Below are positions 7,480 through 17,482 of a DNA stretch of 35,323 nucleotides, piece after piece (position 1 is the first letter of the stretch; each line of letters opens with the position of its first letter). Source of the stretch: Parafilimonas sp. (GTDB lineage Bacteria > Bacteroidota > Bacteroidia > Chitinophagales > Chitinophagaceae); contig JAFMEZ010000022.1 in assembly GCA_017856455.1 (NCBI GenBank), forward strand, positions 1 to 35,323, in the 5' to 3' direction. The notes under the pieces are model-generated. The model searched no databases and had not been told where the DNA came from. It saw nothing but the letters and a program-made list of their open reading frames with translations. Both the position numbers and the translations under genes were made by a program.

Positions 7480-10400
7480 ATGAAAAAAGTGCTTGCTTTT
7501 TCTCTAAGAGCTATGATGCTTGCGGCTTTCATGGGCCTGTTGGTATCTGCTTCTTATGCGCAGAAAAAACTCACTGGTAAAGTTACCGGTGGTGACACTG
7601 GAGGCGGACTCTCTGGTGCGACTATCAAGGTAAAGGGTTCAGCTACTGCAGTAACAACTGGAGCAGATGGATCTTATTCTATCACTGTTCCCAACAACTC
7701 AACTTTGCAGGTATCCTTCGTTGGATATGATGAGCAAGAAGTGAAAGTTGGTGAATCAAGTGTTCTGAACATTGTTATGCAAGCTGCTCAAAGCGCTTTG
7801 CAGACAGTTGTTGTTACAGGATACGGTTCACAGGAACGCAGAAGCATTACAGGATCTGTTGCTGTCGTAGACACCAAGGAGATGACCAAATTTGCAGCGT
7901 CTAATATTGCAGACCAGTTGCAGGGTAAGGTTCCAGGTGTTCAGATGTCAACTTCTGGTGATCCAGGTTCTGCTGCTTTCGTTCGTATTCGTGGTATTGG
8001 TACAATTAACAACAACGAACCATTGTACGTTGTTGATGGTGTTCCTGTACAAAACGAATCAAACATCAACTTCTTAAATCCTAATGATATTGAAACCATC
8101 CAGGTATTGAAGGATGCGGCTTCTGCTTCAATTTATGGATCAAGAGCAGCGAATGGTGTAATTGTGATCACAACCAAAAAAGGTAAAAGCGGTTCTTCAA
8201 AACTTGCAGTAGATCTTTTTTATGGTAACCAAACACCTTCAAAAGTTCCTGAAGTATTGAATCCATTGGAATTCCTAGAGGTTCAGCAGAAATTAGCTGC
8301 TGGTCAGGGTATTCCTTTCACTTCAAACATTTATATCAAGCAGGGCAGCAATTGGGTACTTCCTGATTATGCTGTTCGTGGATTGGGTGGTTACCTATCA
8401 GGTGATCCAGCCGTTGATCCTACAAAATATTTCTTGAACTCTGATCCAGTTGGACGTGGAGTAGGTGACTATTTAATTTTGAAAACAAACAAAGCTGGTA
8501 CTGACTGGTTTAGAGAAGTTTTCAAACCAGCTGCGATGAAGAACTATCAAGTTTCTGCATCAGGCGGTTCTGATAAAGGAAATTATTTCTTCTCTGGTAA
8601 CGTTTACGATCACCAGGGTATCATGATTGGCAATGACTATCGTCGTTACCAAGCTCGTGTAAACAGCAATTACAATATTGGTAAATATATCAGAGTTGGT
8701 GAAAACTTAAACATTGCATACCAAACAACAAGAGCATCTTTTGGTAACCCTAATGAAGGTTCTCCATTGATCAGTACTTATGGTATGCCACAGTTGGTTC
8801 CTGTTTATGATATTCAGGGCAACTTTGCTTCACCTGCTAACTTCAACTCAAACGTGAGTAACCCTGTTGCTCAACAATTGAGAAACCAAGCAAACAATTT
8901 CGGTCATAGCTTCCGTGTAACTGGATCTGCTTTTGCTGAAATTGACTTTACTGATTATTTGACTTGGAAATCTTCTTATGGTATTGACTATAACAGTGGT
9001 CCTGGTCAAGGTTATGGTACTCGTGCTTATGAAGCAACTGAAGGAAATACCAATCCAAACTCAATGAGTAACTCTTATTTCTTGAACAGAAACTGGGTGA
9101 CTTTCCACACATTGACTTTCAAGAAGAGCTTTGGTGACCATAGAGTAACTGCTCTTGGCGGTTATGAGGCAAAACAATCCTACTATGAAGGATTCAATGC
9201 ATCTGGTTCTGAACTTGCTTTTGATAACTTCAACTACAGATTGTTGCAGAATGTGAATCCTGCTACTTATCGTATGGGAAGCTACAGAGGTGAGCACAAT
9301 GTTGTTTCTCAGTTCGTTCAAACTTCTTATTCATACCAAGACAAATATTTATTCTCTGGTACTGTTCGTCGTGATGGATCTTCAAGATTCATTGAGAACA
9401 AGTATGGTATTTTCCCATCAGCTTCAATTGGTTGGAGATTATCTAAAGAGAAATTCATGGATAATGTTTCATTCATCACTGACTTGAAACTAAGAGCATC
9501 TTATGGTGTACTTGGTAACAACGAAGTAGGTGGTGATTATCCTGGTTACTCAAACTTCGGTACAGGTGTTGACGTATCTAACTACGATATCACTGGTACT
9601 GGTAACAGAACAACTACTGGTTTCGAACAAAGTTCAACAGGTAACCCTAAGTTGAAATGGGAAAGCACTGCAGTAACCAACATTGGTTTTGATGCGAATC
9701 TAACTGGTGGCTGGAACCTTATGGTGGAGTGGTACAATCGTAACACACGCGATATGATTTACAATGTGGAGCTTCCATTAGAGTTGGGTGCTGTTGGCCG
9801 TCAGGCACAGAACATTGGTTCAATGAAAAATACTGGTATTGATTTTGCACTTGGTTACACTAAGCGTGTAAACCGCGATTTCAATTTCAATATCAACGTA
9901 ACAGGTTCTACTGTTAAGAACGAAGTGGTTAAGCTTGAAGCAAATGATAACAGCTTTATCCGTTCTGGTGGATCTAGAATTGGTGACATCACTTATACTA
10001 AGGCGGGTCTTCCAATTTCTCAGTTCTATGGTTATGTTCAACAAGGTTTGTGGAAGTCTGATGCAGACATCGCTAAGGTGTTGTTCGCAGATAAGGGCGA
10101 CGCAAAAGTTGGTCGTTTCCGTTTTGCTGATTTGAATGGTGATGGTAAAATCGATAACAACGATGAAACTTATCTTGGAAGTCCAATTCCAACATTGTTG
10201 CTCGGTTTGAACTTGACTGCAAACTATAAGAATTGGGATTTCACAGCATACATCAGCGGAACATATGGAAACAAGTTGTTCAATTTCGTGAAGTACTTCA
10301 CAGAGTTCAACGCCTTCCAGCGTAGCCGTAGCAAAGCTTTCTTGTATGAGGCTGGTAAAACACTTCCAGTATTGGATGGTGGTGATAACTATAGCTCTCA

Positions 10401-10692
10401 AAGAAACAGCTACTATGTTGAGGATGGTTCATTCACACGTTTGAGAAACCTTCAGGTTGGATATTCATTCAGTCCAAATCAATTGAAGAAGCTTGGTTTG
10501 AGCAGATTCAGAATCTACGCTCAAGGTCAAAACTTGTTGACAATGACCAAGTATTCTGGTTTGGATCCAGATGTAACTATCACAAACATCACCGAAGGGT
10601 ATAATAGCCAGCGTGACCTTTCATTGGGTCTTGATAACGGTCGTTATCCATTGGCTAGATCAATCATTGTAGGTGTAAATGTTGAGTTCTAA
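7480..10692 (+). CDS. SusC/RagA-family TonB-dependent outer-membrane transporter
   Basis: A 1070-residue outer-membrane barrel that imports oligosaccharides or other large nutrients with energy from TonB. A signal peptide (cleavage after A27, SASYA-Q) is followed by a carboxypeptidase-D-regulatory-like domain (about 29-105), the SusC-type TonB-box region VVVTGYG (110-116), a plug domain (GKVPGVQ, VRIRGIGTINNNEPLYVVDGVP) and a long barrel. The conserved C-terminal EF-hand-like segment DLNGDGKIDNND and the terminal aromatic Phe (VGVNVEF) are present. There is no STN domain at the N-terminus, so it is not expected to signal through an anti-sigma factor. It is followed 99 nt later by susD. The substrate is unknown; sugar-oxidation genes lie on the other side of the shared promoter region. 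Confidence 0.97.
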   Translation: MKKVLAFSLRAMMLAAFMGLLVSASYAQKKLTGKVTGGDTGGGLSGATIKVKGSATAVTTGADGSYSITVPNNSTLQVSFVGYDEQEVKVGESSVLNIVMQAAQSALQTVVVTGYGSQERRSITGSVAVVDTKEMTKFAASNIADQLQGKVPGVQMSTSGDPGSAAFVRIRGIGTINNNEPLYVVDGVPVQNESNINFLNPNDIETIQVLKDAASASIYGSRAANGVIVITTKKGKSGSSKLAVDLFYGNQTPSKVPEVLNPLEFLEVQQKLAAGQGIPFTSNIYIKQGSNWVLPDYAVRGLGGYLSGDPAVDPTKYFLNSDPVGRGVGDYLILKTNKAGTDWFREVFKPAAMKNYQVSASGGSDKGNYFFSGNVYDHQGIMIGNDYRRYQARVNSNYNIGKYIRVGENLNIAYQTTRASFGNPNEGSPLISTYGMPQLVPVYDIQGNFASPANFNSNVSNPVAQQLRNQANNFGHSFRVTGSAFAEIDFTDYLTWKSSYGIDYNSGPGQGYGTRAYEATEGNTNPNSMSNSYFLNRNWVTFHTLTFKKSFGDHRVTALGGYEAKQSYYEGFNASGSELAFDNFNYRLLQNVNPATYRMGSYRGEHNVVSQFVQTSYSYQDKYLFSGTVRRDGSSRFIENKYGIFPSASIGWRLSKEKFMDNVSFITDLKLRASYGVLGNNEVGGDYPGYSNFGTGVDVSNYDITGTGNRTTTGFEQSSTGNPKLKWESTAVTNIGFDANLTGGWNLMVEWYNRNTRDMIYNVELPLELGAVGRQAQNIGSMKNTGIDFALGYTKRVNRDFNFNINVTGSTVKNEVVKLEANDNSFIRSGGSRIGDITYTKAGLPISQFYGYVQQGLWKSDADIAKVLFADKGDAKVGRFRFADLNGDGKIDNNDETYLGSPIPTLLLGLNLTANYKNWDFTAYISGTYGNKLFNFVKYFTEFNAFQRSRSKAFLYEAGKTLPVLDGGDNYSSQRNSYYVEDGSFTRLRNLQVGYSFSPNQLKKLGLSRFRIYAQGQNLLTMTKYSGLDPDVTITNITEGYNSQRDLSLGLDNGRYPLARSIIVGVNVEF

Positions 10693-10791
10693 ATTGATCA
10701 CTTGCTTAAACAATTGATTGAATCGAAAAAAAATTGAAATATTTTTATCGGTAATTGAAATTGAAAAGCACAAAGAATAAAAAATAAAAAA

Positions 10792-12504
10792 ATGAAAAAG
10801 AATATCATGCAAAAATTAGCGGTGATCGTAGTTCTAGCGATTGTCGTTTACAGTTGCGCAAAAGATTTTCTTGAAACACAGCCTTACGGAAGTGTGAACA
10901 ACGAACTTTTGTCAACATCTGAGAAGGGTGCAAATGCCCTGCTCATCGCTGCTTATTCTGGATTGGATGGTTTCTCTGGTTGGGATAACGGTACACCTTG
11001 GGGTGGTGCTGCTTCAAACTGGACATTCGGCAGTATCGCAGGTGGTGATGCATATAAAGGGTCAGAAGCTGGTGACCAGCCAGATATTACGCCGCTTGAG
11101 CGTCACAGTGTTGATGCAAACAATCCATATTTGGAAGGAAAGTGGAGAAATTACTACGATGGTATTTCTCGTTGTAATCAAACCATTGTTGCTTTCACTA
11201 AACTTGAAGGAATTTCAGCTACTCAAAAAGCAACTCGCTTGGCAGAAGCTAAATTCTTAAGAGCTTGGATGCACTATGATCTTTGGAGAATTTTCAGAAA
11301 TGTTCCTTTCATTGATGAAACACTCGAAGATGTTCGTGTTGGTAATACAGCAGATATCATGCCTAAAATTCAGGCTGACTTGCAAGCTGCTATCGCTGGC
11401 CTTCCTGTAACTCAACCAGAAGTTGGTCGTGTTACTAAAGGTGCTGCTCAAGCAGTATTGGGAATGACCTACATGTGGCAAAAGAAATATTCTGAAGCAA
11501 AAGCACAATTTGATGCAGTGATCGCTTCTGGTCGCTATGCATTGAATGCAAAATATTCAGACAACTTTAATGCATCTGTAAGAAATACAAAAGAAGGTAT
11601 TCTTGAAGTGCAAATGGCTGTTAATACAGGTGGTGGTGATGCTGGTAACGTAGGTGATGTATTGAACTTCCCTTACAATGGTGGTCCTGCAGGTTGCTGC
11701 GGATTCCATCAGCCATCTCAAGACTTGGTTAACTCTTTCCAGGTTGATGCAGACGGTCTTCCATTGTTGGATACCTATAGCAATAAAGATGTAACCAACG
11801 ATGATGGTGTTAAAGCAGATGCTGCCTTCACACCACATGCTGGTCCATTGGATCCTAGACTTGACCGCACTGTTGGTCGTCGTGGTATTCCTTATTTGGA
11901 TTGGGGTAAACATCCTGGTTCAATTTGGATTCGTGATCAGGCATATGGTGGACCATATGCTCCAATCAAGAACGTTCACGCAAAGTCTCAGGTTGCAGAA
12001 GTTACACATGCTTCTGGATGGACTTCTGGATATAACTCAAACAACTTAAAGTTGATTCGCTTGTCAGACGTAATGTTGCAATTGGCTGAAGCTGAAGTTG
12101 AATTGGGTAACCTTGAAAGAGCACGTACACTTGTAAACCAAATCCGTCAAAGAGCTTCTAATCCAGCTGACTTTGTATTGGATGGTGCTGCACCAGCAGC
12201 CAATTATAAAGTTGGATTGTATACTGCAGCTTGGACAGATGCAGCAACTGCTCGCAAGGCAGTTCGTTTTGAGCGTCGTATTGAATTGGGTATGGAAGGA
12301 CATCGTTTCTTCGACCTAGTAAGATGGGGTGTTGCAGCAACTGTTAAGAATGCATACTTTGCAAAAGAAAAATCAAAGAGAACATATCTTAACGGCGCAA
12401 GCTTTGTTGCTGGTAAGAATGAAATCTTCCCTCTTCCTGCAAAGGCTATCACTCAGAGTGCTAAAGATGGTGCTCCAACGTTGAAGCAAAATAGTGGTTA
12501 TTAA
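10792..12504 (+). CDS. SusD/RagB-family nutrient-binding surface lipoprotein
   Basis: A 570-residue lipoprotein that forms the lid of the SusC transporter and binds the nutrient at the cell surface. The lipid cysteine is C22 (VVYSC) and is followed by the typical AKDFLETQP segment. The TPR-like helical core (LAEAKFLRAWMHYDLWRIF) and the C-terminal family signature RFERRIELGMEGHRFFDLVRWG are clear. The leader before the ATG is very A-rich (AAAGAATAAAAAATAAAAAA) and has no Shine-Dalgarno sequence, common for strongly translated Bacteroidota genes. It pairs with the upstream SusC and ends 21 nt before a strong terminator. Confidence 0.97.
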   Translation: MKKNIMQKLAVIVVLAIVVYSCAKDFLETQPYGSVNNELLSTSEKGANALLIAAYSGLDGFSGWDNGTPWGGAASNWTFGSIAGGDAYKGSEAGDQPDITPLERHSVDANNPYLEGKWRNYYDGISRCNQTIVAFTKLEGISATQKATRLAEAKFLRAWMHYDLWRIFRNVPFIDETLEDVRVGNTADIMPKIQADLQAAIAGLPVTQPEVGRVTKGAAQAVLGMTYMWQKKYSEAKAQFDAVIASGRYALNAKYSDNFNASVRNTKEGILEVQMAVNTGGGDAGNVGDVLNFPYNGGPAGCCGFHQPSQDLVNSFQVDADGLPLLDTYSNKDVTNDDGVKADAAFTPHAGPLDPRLDRTVGRRGIPYLDWGKHPGSIWIRDQAYGGPYAPIKNVHAKSQVAEVTHASGWTSGYNSNNLKLIRLSDVMLQLAEAEVELGNLERARTLVNQIRQRASNPADFVLDGAAPAANYKVGLYTAAWTDAATARKAVRFERRIELGMEGHRFFDLVRWGVAATVKNAYFAKEKSKRTYLNGASFVAGKNEIFPLPAKAITQSAKDGAPTLKQNSGY

Positions 12505-12525
12505 TTCTTGAATTATAATAACTTT

Positions 12526-12553
12526 AAGGCCGCACAAAGTGCGGCCTTTTTTA
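12526..12553 (+). terminator. Strong intrinsic terminator after susD
   Basis: The stem AAGGCCGCAC (12526-12535) / GTGCGGCCTT (12539-12548) with a three-base AAA loop is followed by a T-run. It lies about 40 nt before the next + strand ATG, so it may separate a highly expressed susCD transcript from less expressed downstream genes. Confidence 0.88.
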
Positions 12554-12592
12554 TTTTCAACATTTTTATTTTTACTATTTGGGCAGGTTGCT

Positions 12593-15500
12593 ATGATTAG
12601 AAATTACATCGGAATTGCATCGCTTATTTTTTTCACAGCCATCGGTTGTAAAGAAGAACAAACGCTTTTCAATCTGTTAGACATAAAGAAGTCGGGAATT
12701 GAATTTTCCAATACCATTACGATCAATGACTCCATCAATATATTGGATAATGAATTCACTTACAATGGTGCAGGGGTTGCTGTGGGAGACCTGAATGGAG
12801 ATGGCTTGCAGGATGTCTATTTCTGTGGCAATCAAGTTGAAAACAAACTCTATTTAAACAAGGGTAACTTACAATTTCAAGATGTTACTGCTCAAGCAAA
12901 TGCTCAAAAGAAAAAAGGGCAATGGTCGTCTGGTGTAACCATCCTTGATATCAACAATGATGGAAAACAAGATATTTATGTATGCAATACCATGATCAAT
13001 GATCCGGAAATGTTGCGTGACTTACTCTTTATAAATCAAGGTAATGATAAAGATGGAATACCTCAATTCAAGGAAATGGGATCAGCATATGGTATCAACG
13101 ACAATAACCATAATTCTATTTCTACATTTTTCGATTACGATTTAGATGGCGATCTTGATTTATTTGTTGCTGTAAATTTTATTGACCAACAATACCCGAA
13201 TCAATACATTACCAAAATAAAAGATGGTACGGCACCTACAAGAGATCTCCTTTTCAGAAATGATTTCGATTCAATAGCCGGACATCCAGTATTTACAGAT
13301 GTTTCATTGAATGCAGGAATCATCTGGGGCGGCTATAGCCACTCTTCATTGATACACGATTTTAACAAAGATGGTTATCCTGATATCTATGTTGCCAATG
13401 ATTATCTCAGCAACGACCTGATTTATATCAACAATAAAAACGGAACATTTACCAATAAGATTGCTGATATTTTCAAACACCAGTCTTATTCATCCATGGG
13501 TAGTGATGTTGCTGATGTCAACAATGATGGTCAGCCAGACCTGTTCACAGTAGAAATGCTTCCTGCGGATAATAAACGCAAGAAAGTAAACATGAATGCT
13601 AATAATTACAATCATTATTTGTTTACTGAACAGTACCAATACGAATATCAATACGTTCGCAATTCGTTTCAAATTTATCAGGGAATCAATCCAACAAACG
13701 GACTCCCATTATATAGCGATATAGCATTTCTGGCTGGTGTAGAAGCAACCGATTGGAGCTGGTCGCCTCTATTGGCCGACTTTGATAATGATGGCTATAG
13801 AGATCTTTTAATTACCAACGGATTTCCTAGAGATATTATTGATCACGACTTTGGTGCTTTTCGCAGCAGCATCAGCAGTTCGTTGATCAGTAGAGGTGAA
13901 CTCCTTGAAATGATTCCAGAAGTGAAGATTCCCAACTTCGTTTTTAAAAATGAAAAAAATCTAACCTTCAAAGACAAATCAAAAGAATGGGGTATCAGCT
14001 TGCCAAGCTTTACCAATGGAACTGCTTATGCTGATCTTGATAACGATGGTGATCTTGATATCATCACCAATAATATCAATGACCCTGCATTTCTTTTTGA
14101 AAATACATTGATCAAAAAAGAGCATAAACAAGATAGTGCATCAACTCACTTCTTACGTGTACAATTAACAGGTGCAAATAAAAATTTAAATGCGTTTGGC
14201 GCATCTGTAAAAATATGGTACAAAGGTGAACAACAAATTGCAGAGCAGGCATGTGTTCGCGGATATCTATCCAAATCAGAAAACATATTGCACTTCGGAA
14301 TGGGTAATCAACTACTCATTGATTCCCTCATCGTTTATTGGCCTGATCAGCGCGTTCAAAAACTTCAAAACATCAAGACGGATCAGGTAATCACACTTGA
14401 TTATAAAAATGCAGTTGTACAAAATATTATCAGTCCAACTACTGTTGAGCCTATGCTAAAGCTTACCAGTCCCGCTGAACTTGGCATCAATTACGTGCAC
14501 GAAGAATATGATTATATCGATTTTAATATCCAAAAAACATTACCGCATAAATTTTCACAATACGGTCCTGCTGTTGCAGTGGGTGATGTGAATGGCGACG
14601 GACTGGATGATATGGTTCTTGGAAGTTCCAGTAGGTTTCAGGGCCCTACACTCATGTGTCAACTGCCTAATGGGAAGTTCACAAAAAAAATACTTCCACT
14701 TAAAAACTCTGATTTATTAAAGGAAGAAGACATGGGACTGCTGCTTTTTGATGCAGAAGGCGATGGTGATAATGATTTGTACATCGTACGCGGAAGCAAT
14801 CAGCATGATGCTGGTTCTTCATTGTATCAAGATATTTTGTGTGAAAACGATGGCAAAGGTAATTTTAAAGTTGTTGCTTCTGCTTTACCAACCATAACAT
14901 CATCCGGACAAAATATCAAAGCAGCGGATTTCGATAGTGATGGTGATTTGGATTTATTTGTTGGTTCAAGGGTAGAAGTAAAAGCATACCCCAAAGCTGG
15001 TGAATCTTTTTTGTTGAGAAATGACTCACAAAAAGGAAACTTAAAATTTACCAATGTTACTGATCAATGGAACAAAGATCTTTCACGAATTGGATTGGTG
15101 AGTGATGCATTATGGACAGATTTTGATAATGACCATAAAATGGATTTGATCATCGCGGGTGAATGGATGTCGTTAACCTTCTTTAAAAATACTGGCAATG
15201 CACTGATAAAAATTAATCCAGGCGAAGATGTTTCAAATGCCTTGGGATGGTGGAACAGCTTAGTAGCATCTGACTTGGATAATGATGGTGATATGGATTA
15301 TGTGGCTGGTAATTTCGGTTTGAATCAATATTTCAAGTGCTCATCTGGGGAACCGCTTAGCATATACGCAAAGGATTTTGACCAAAATGGGGCTTATGAT
15401 GCTTTCATTTCTTGTTATTTTCCTGACTCTTCAGGCCAAAAACATGAATATTTTTTCCACAGTAAAGATGATATGCAAAAACAACTGATTTTAATCAGGA

Positions 15501-16159
15501 GAAAATATGAGCATTATGCCGATTTTGGGCGCGCAACCGTAAAGGATGTATTTACTCCAGAAGAAATGAAGGGTGTACAAAAACTAACTGCCAACTACAT
15601 GAAATCTGCTTGGATAGAAAATCTGGGTGGAGCCAAATTTGCTTTACATGAACTTCCAATTGAGGCTCAAATGGCCCCTGTATATGGCATGCAATGTATT
15701 GATGTCAATCATGATGGGAACAATGATATAGTAATGGTGGGCAATGACCACGGTATGGAGACTTCACAAGGTAAGGCTGATGCTTTCAATGGCTTGGTTT
15801 TACTCAACAACGGTAAAAAACAATTTACTTCTCTATCATTCGAACGATCTGGATTTTTTGTACCCGGCGATGCAAGGGCATTAACAAGTATCTATATTCA
15901 AGGCAAACATTTCCTGCTCTCAACTGAAAACAAAAAGCCAATAAGTTTATTTGCAGTCAATAAAGAACTGAAAACGGAGCAATTGAAAAAAGAGGATGCC
16001 TATGGAGTAATTGAGTACACCAATGGGAAGAAACAAAAAATTGAATTTTCTTGGGGCTCATCATTTATGTCACAATCAAGTAGAAAGTTGACCTTACCCG
16101 AAAATGCTTCAATAAAAATTTATAATCAACAAGGAAATATTCATCGTACACTAGAATAA
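12593..16159 (+). CDS. FG-GAP/VCBS-repeat lipoprotein with ASPIC/UnbV domain
   Basis: An 1188-residue lipoprotein built from integrin-like FG-GAP/VCBS beta-propeller repeats. The lipid cysteine is C19 (FTAIGC) and is followed by KEE, resembling Bacteroidota lipoprotein surface-export signals. At least a dozen calcium-binding-type loops of the form DxDxDG are visible, for example DLNGDGLQD, DYDLDGDLD, DFNKDGYPD, DLDNDGDLD, DVNGDGLDD, DFDSDGDLD and DVNHDGNND. An ASPIC/UnbV domain lies near residues 525-600 (NAFGASVKIW, VRGYLSKSENILHFGMG, VYWPDQR). The in-frame start at 12539 lies inside the terminator hairpin, so ATG 12593, which gives a clean lipoprotein signal, is preferred. Such proteins often accompany SusC/SusD pairs; a substrate-binding or scaffolding role is likely but unproven. 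Confidence 0.92.
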   Translation: MIRNYIGIASLIFFTAIGCKEEQTLFNLLDIKKSGIEFSNTITINDSINILDNEFTYNGAGVAVGDLNGDGLQDVYFCGNQVENKLYLNKGNLQFQDVTAQANAQKKKGQWSSGVTILDINNDGKQDIYVCNTMINDPEMLRDLLFINQGNDKDGIPQFKEMGSAYGINDNNHNSISTFFDYDLDGDLDLFVAVNFIDQQYPNQYITKIKDGTAPTRDLLFRNDFDSIAGHPVFTDVSLNAGIIWGGYSHSSLIHDFNKDGYPDIYVANDYLSNDLIYINNKNGTFTNKIADIFKHQSYSSMGSDVADVNNDGQPDLFTVEMLPADNKRKKVNMNANNYNHYLFTEQYQYEYQYVRNSFQIYQGINPTNGLPLYSDIAFLAGVEATDWSWSPLLADFDNDGYRDLLITNGFPRDIIDHDFGAFRSSISSSLISRGELLEMIPEVKIPNFVFKNEKNLTFKDKSKEWGISLPSFTNGTAYADLDNDGDLDIITNNINDPAFLFENTLIKKEHKQDSASTHFLRVQLTGANKNLNAFGASVKIWYKGEQQIAEQACVRGYLSKSENILHFGMGNQLLIDSLIVYWPDQRVQKLQNIKTDQVITLDYKNAVVQNIISPTTVEPMLKLTSPAELGINYVHEEYDYIDFNIQKTLPHKFSQYGPAVAVGDVNGDGLDDMVLGSSSRFQGPTLMCQLPNGKFTKKILPLKNSDLLKEEDMGLLLFDAEGDGDNDLYIVRGSNQHDAGSSLYQDILCENDGKGNFKVVASALPTITSSGQNIKAADFDSDGDLDLFVGSRVEVKAYPKAGESFLLRNDSQKGNLKFTNVTDQWNKDLSRIGLVSDALWTDFDNDHKMDLIIAGEWMSLTFFKNTGNALIKINPGEDVSNALGWWNSLVASDLDNDGDMDYVAGNFGLNQYFKCSSGEPLSIYAKDFDQNGAYDAFISCYFPDSSGQKHEYFFHSKDDMQKQLILIRRKYEHYADFGRATVKDVFTPEEMKGVQKLTANYMKSAWIENLGGAKFALHELPIEAQMAPVYGMQCIDVNHDGNNDIVMVGNDHGMETSQGKADAFNGLVLLNNGKKQFTSLSFERSGFFVPGDARALTSIYIQGKHFLLSTENKKPISLFAVNKELKTEQLKKEDAYGVIEYTNGKKQKIEFSWGSSFMSQSSRKLTLPENASIKIYNQQGNIHRTLE

Positions 16160-16165
16160 TTGAAA

Positions 16166-17482
16166 ATGAAACTCATTAAAAATCCATTATCTATCCTGTT
16201 TACATGCCTGATTATTTTTTCATGTAATACAAATAAAAAAGCAACTCCCGTTTTATCAAATGAACTTCCGCATCAGTTGGTAAAAAAACTAACAGATATC
16301 ATGGTGGTCGATATTTTTACTCCACCTGTGGCCAGTAGAATTTATGCCAATTGTTCTCTTGCAATGTATGAAGCATTGAGATTTGAAAATAAAACATCTT
16401 CCTCTATCACAGTAAAGCTCAAGGGATTTGATCCAATGCCCATTCCAGTTGCAAACGTTCAATACAATTTTTCTATAGCTGCTATTCAGTCGTTTTGTGA
16501 GACTGCGAAAAAAGTCACATTTTCTGCTAATGAGATCACTGCTTATCAGGACTCAATGATCAAGTTATACGGACAAAATTTTGATAAGAAAATTGTTGAT
16601 AGTTCAATTGCATTCGGACAACGGGTTGCTGATGTAATTGCAAAGAGACTTTCAAAAGATAATTATAAAGAGACAAGAGGGATGGAACGCTTTGAAGTCA
16701 AGACATCTGACCAAACCCGCTGGGTTCCAACTGCTCCTGATTATGCAGATGGACTTGAACCTTATTGGTATAAAATGATGACCATGGGCCTAGACAGTTC
16801 GAGTCAGGTTGATGCAGATCCTTTTCCTGCATATAGTGAGGATAAAAGCTCTGCATTCTATAAAGAAATGCAAGAGGTATATGATATTTCTAAGAATATG
16901 ACGGATGAGCAAATTGATATTGCTTTGTTTTGGGACGATAATCCCTTTGTTTCAAAACATAAAGGTCATGTCATGTTTCAAGATAAAAAAATGACACCAG
17001 GTGGACACTGGATGGCAATAGCAGCAAAGGCGTGTAAAATCAAAAATGCTGATCCAGTAACCAGCGCAAAAGCATATGCATATACTTCAATTGGTTTGTA
17101 TGATGCATTTATCTCCTGCTGGAATGTGAAATATAAAACTGTTAGAATAAGACCCCAAACTGCTATTCAGAGACTCATCGATGAACAGTGGATTTCTTAT
17201 ATACAGACACCTCCTTTTCCTGAGTATACATCAGGACATAGTACCACATCTTCAACTGCTGCAGAAATGTTGACGCATTTATTTGGAGATAATATTGCAT
17301 TCACAGATTCTTCAGAACACGAATATAACCTTCCCGTAAGATCATTTACTTCTTTCAGACAGGCCGCGGGGGAAGCATCTATCAGCAGAGTATATGGCTC
17401 AATTCACTACAGGTCTGGATGTGAAAATGGAAATAAGCAAGGCAAAAAAATTGCTGAAGCAATACTTTCGAAGCTTGAATAA
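16166..17482 (+). CDS. PAP2-superfamily / vanadium-dependent haloperoxidase-like lipoprotein
   Basis: A 438-residue lipoprotein (lipid cysteine C20 in IIFSC) of the PAP2/vanadium chloroperoxidase superfamily. All three parts of the vanadate/phosphate site are visible: K322-x6-R329-P330, SGH with H358 (EYTSGHSTTS) and R408-x5-H414 (SRVYGSIHY). Members either oxidise halides with peroxide or act as acid phosphatases; sequence alone does not separate these. ATG 16166 is preferred over the in-frame TTG at 16160, because it gives a normal signal peptide. It starts six bases after the FG-GAP gene and is therefore probably co-transcribed. It ends exactly next to the stop of the convergent MerC-like gene. 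Confidence 0.9.
   Translation: MKLIKNPLSILFTCLIIFSCNTNKKATPVLSNELPHQLVKKLTDIMVVDIFTPPVASRIYANCSLAMYEALRFENKTSSSITVKLKGFDPMPIPVANVQYNFSIAAIQSFCETAKKVTFSANEITAYQDSMIKLYGQNFDKKIVDSSIAFGQRVADVIAKRLSKDNYKETRGMERFEVKTSDQTRWVPTAPDYADGLEPYWYKMMTMGLDSSSQVDADPFPAYSEDKSSAFYKEMQEVYDISKNMTDEQIDIALFWDDNPFVSKHKGHVMFQDKKMTPGGHWMAIAAKACKIKNADPVTSAKAYAYTSIGLYDAFISCWNVKYKTVRIRPQTAIQRLIDEQWISYIQTPPFPEYTSGHSTTSSTAAEMLTHLFGDNIAFTDSSEHEYNLPVRSFTSFRQAAGEASISRVYGSIHYRSGCENGNKQGKKIAEAILSKLE

Noticed and set aside
9820-10401. 193-codon open frame antisense to susC
   Set aside because: It is fully inside a clear SusC gene and has a Cys/Ile/Thr-rich composition typical of antisense shadows.
12539-12592. Upstream in-frame start for the FG-GAP protein
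   Set aside because: It lies inside the terminator hairpin and would put extra residues before a clean lipoprotein signal beginning at ATG 12593.
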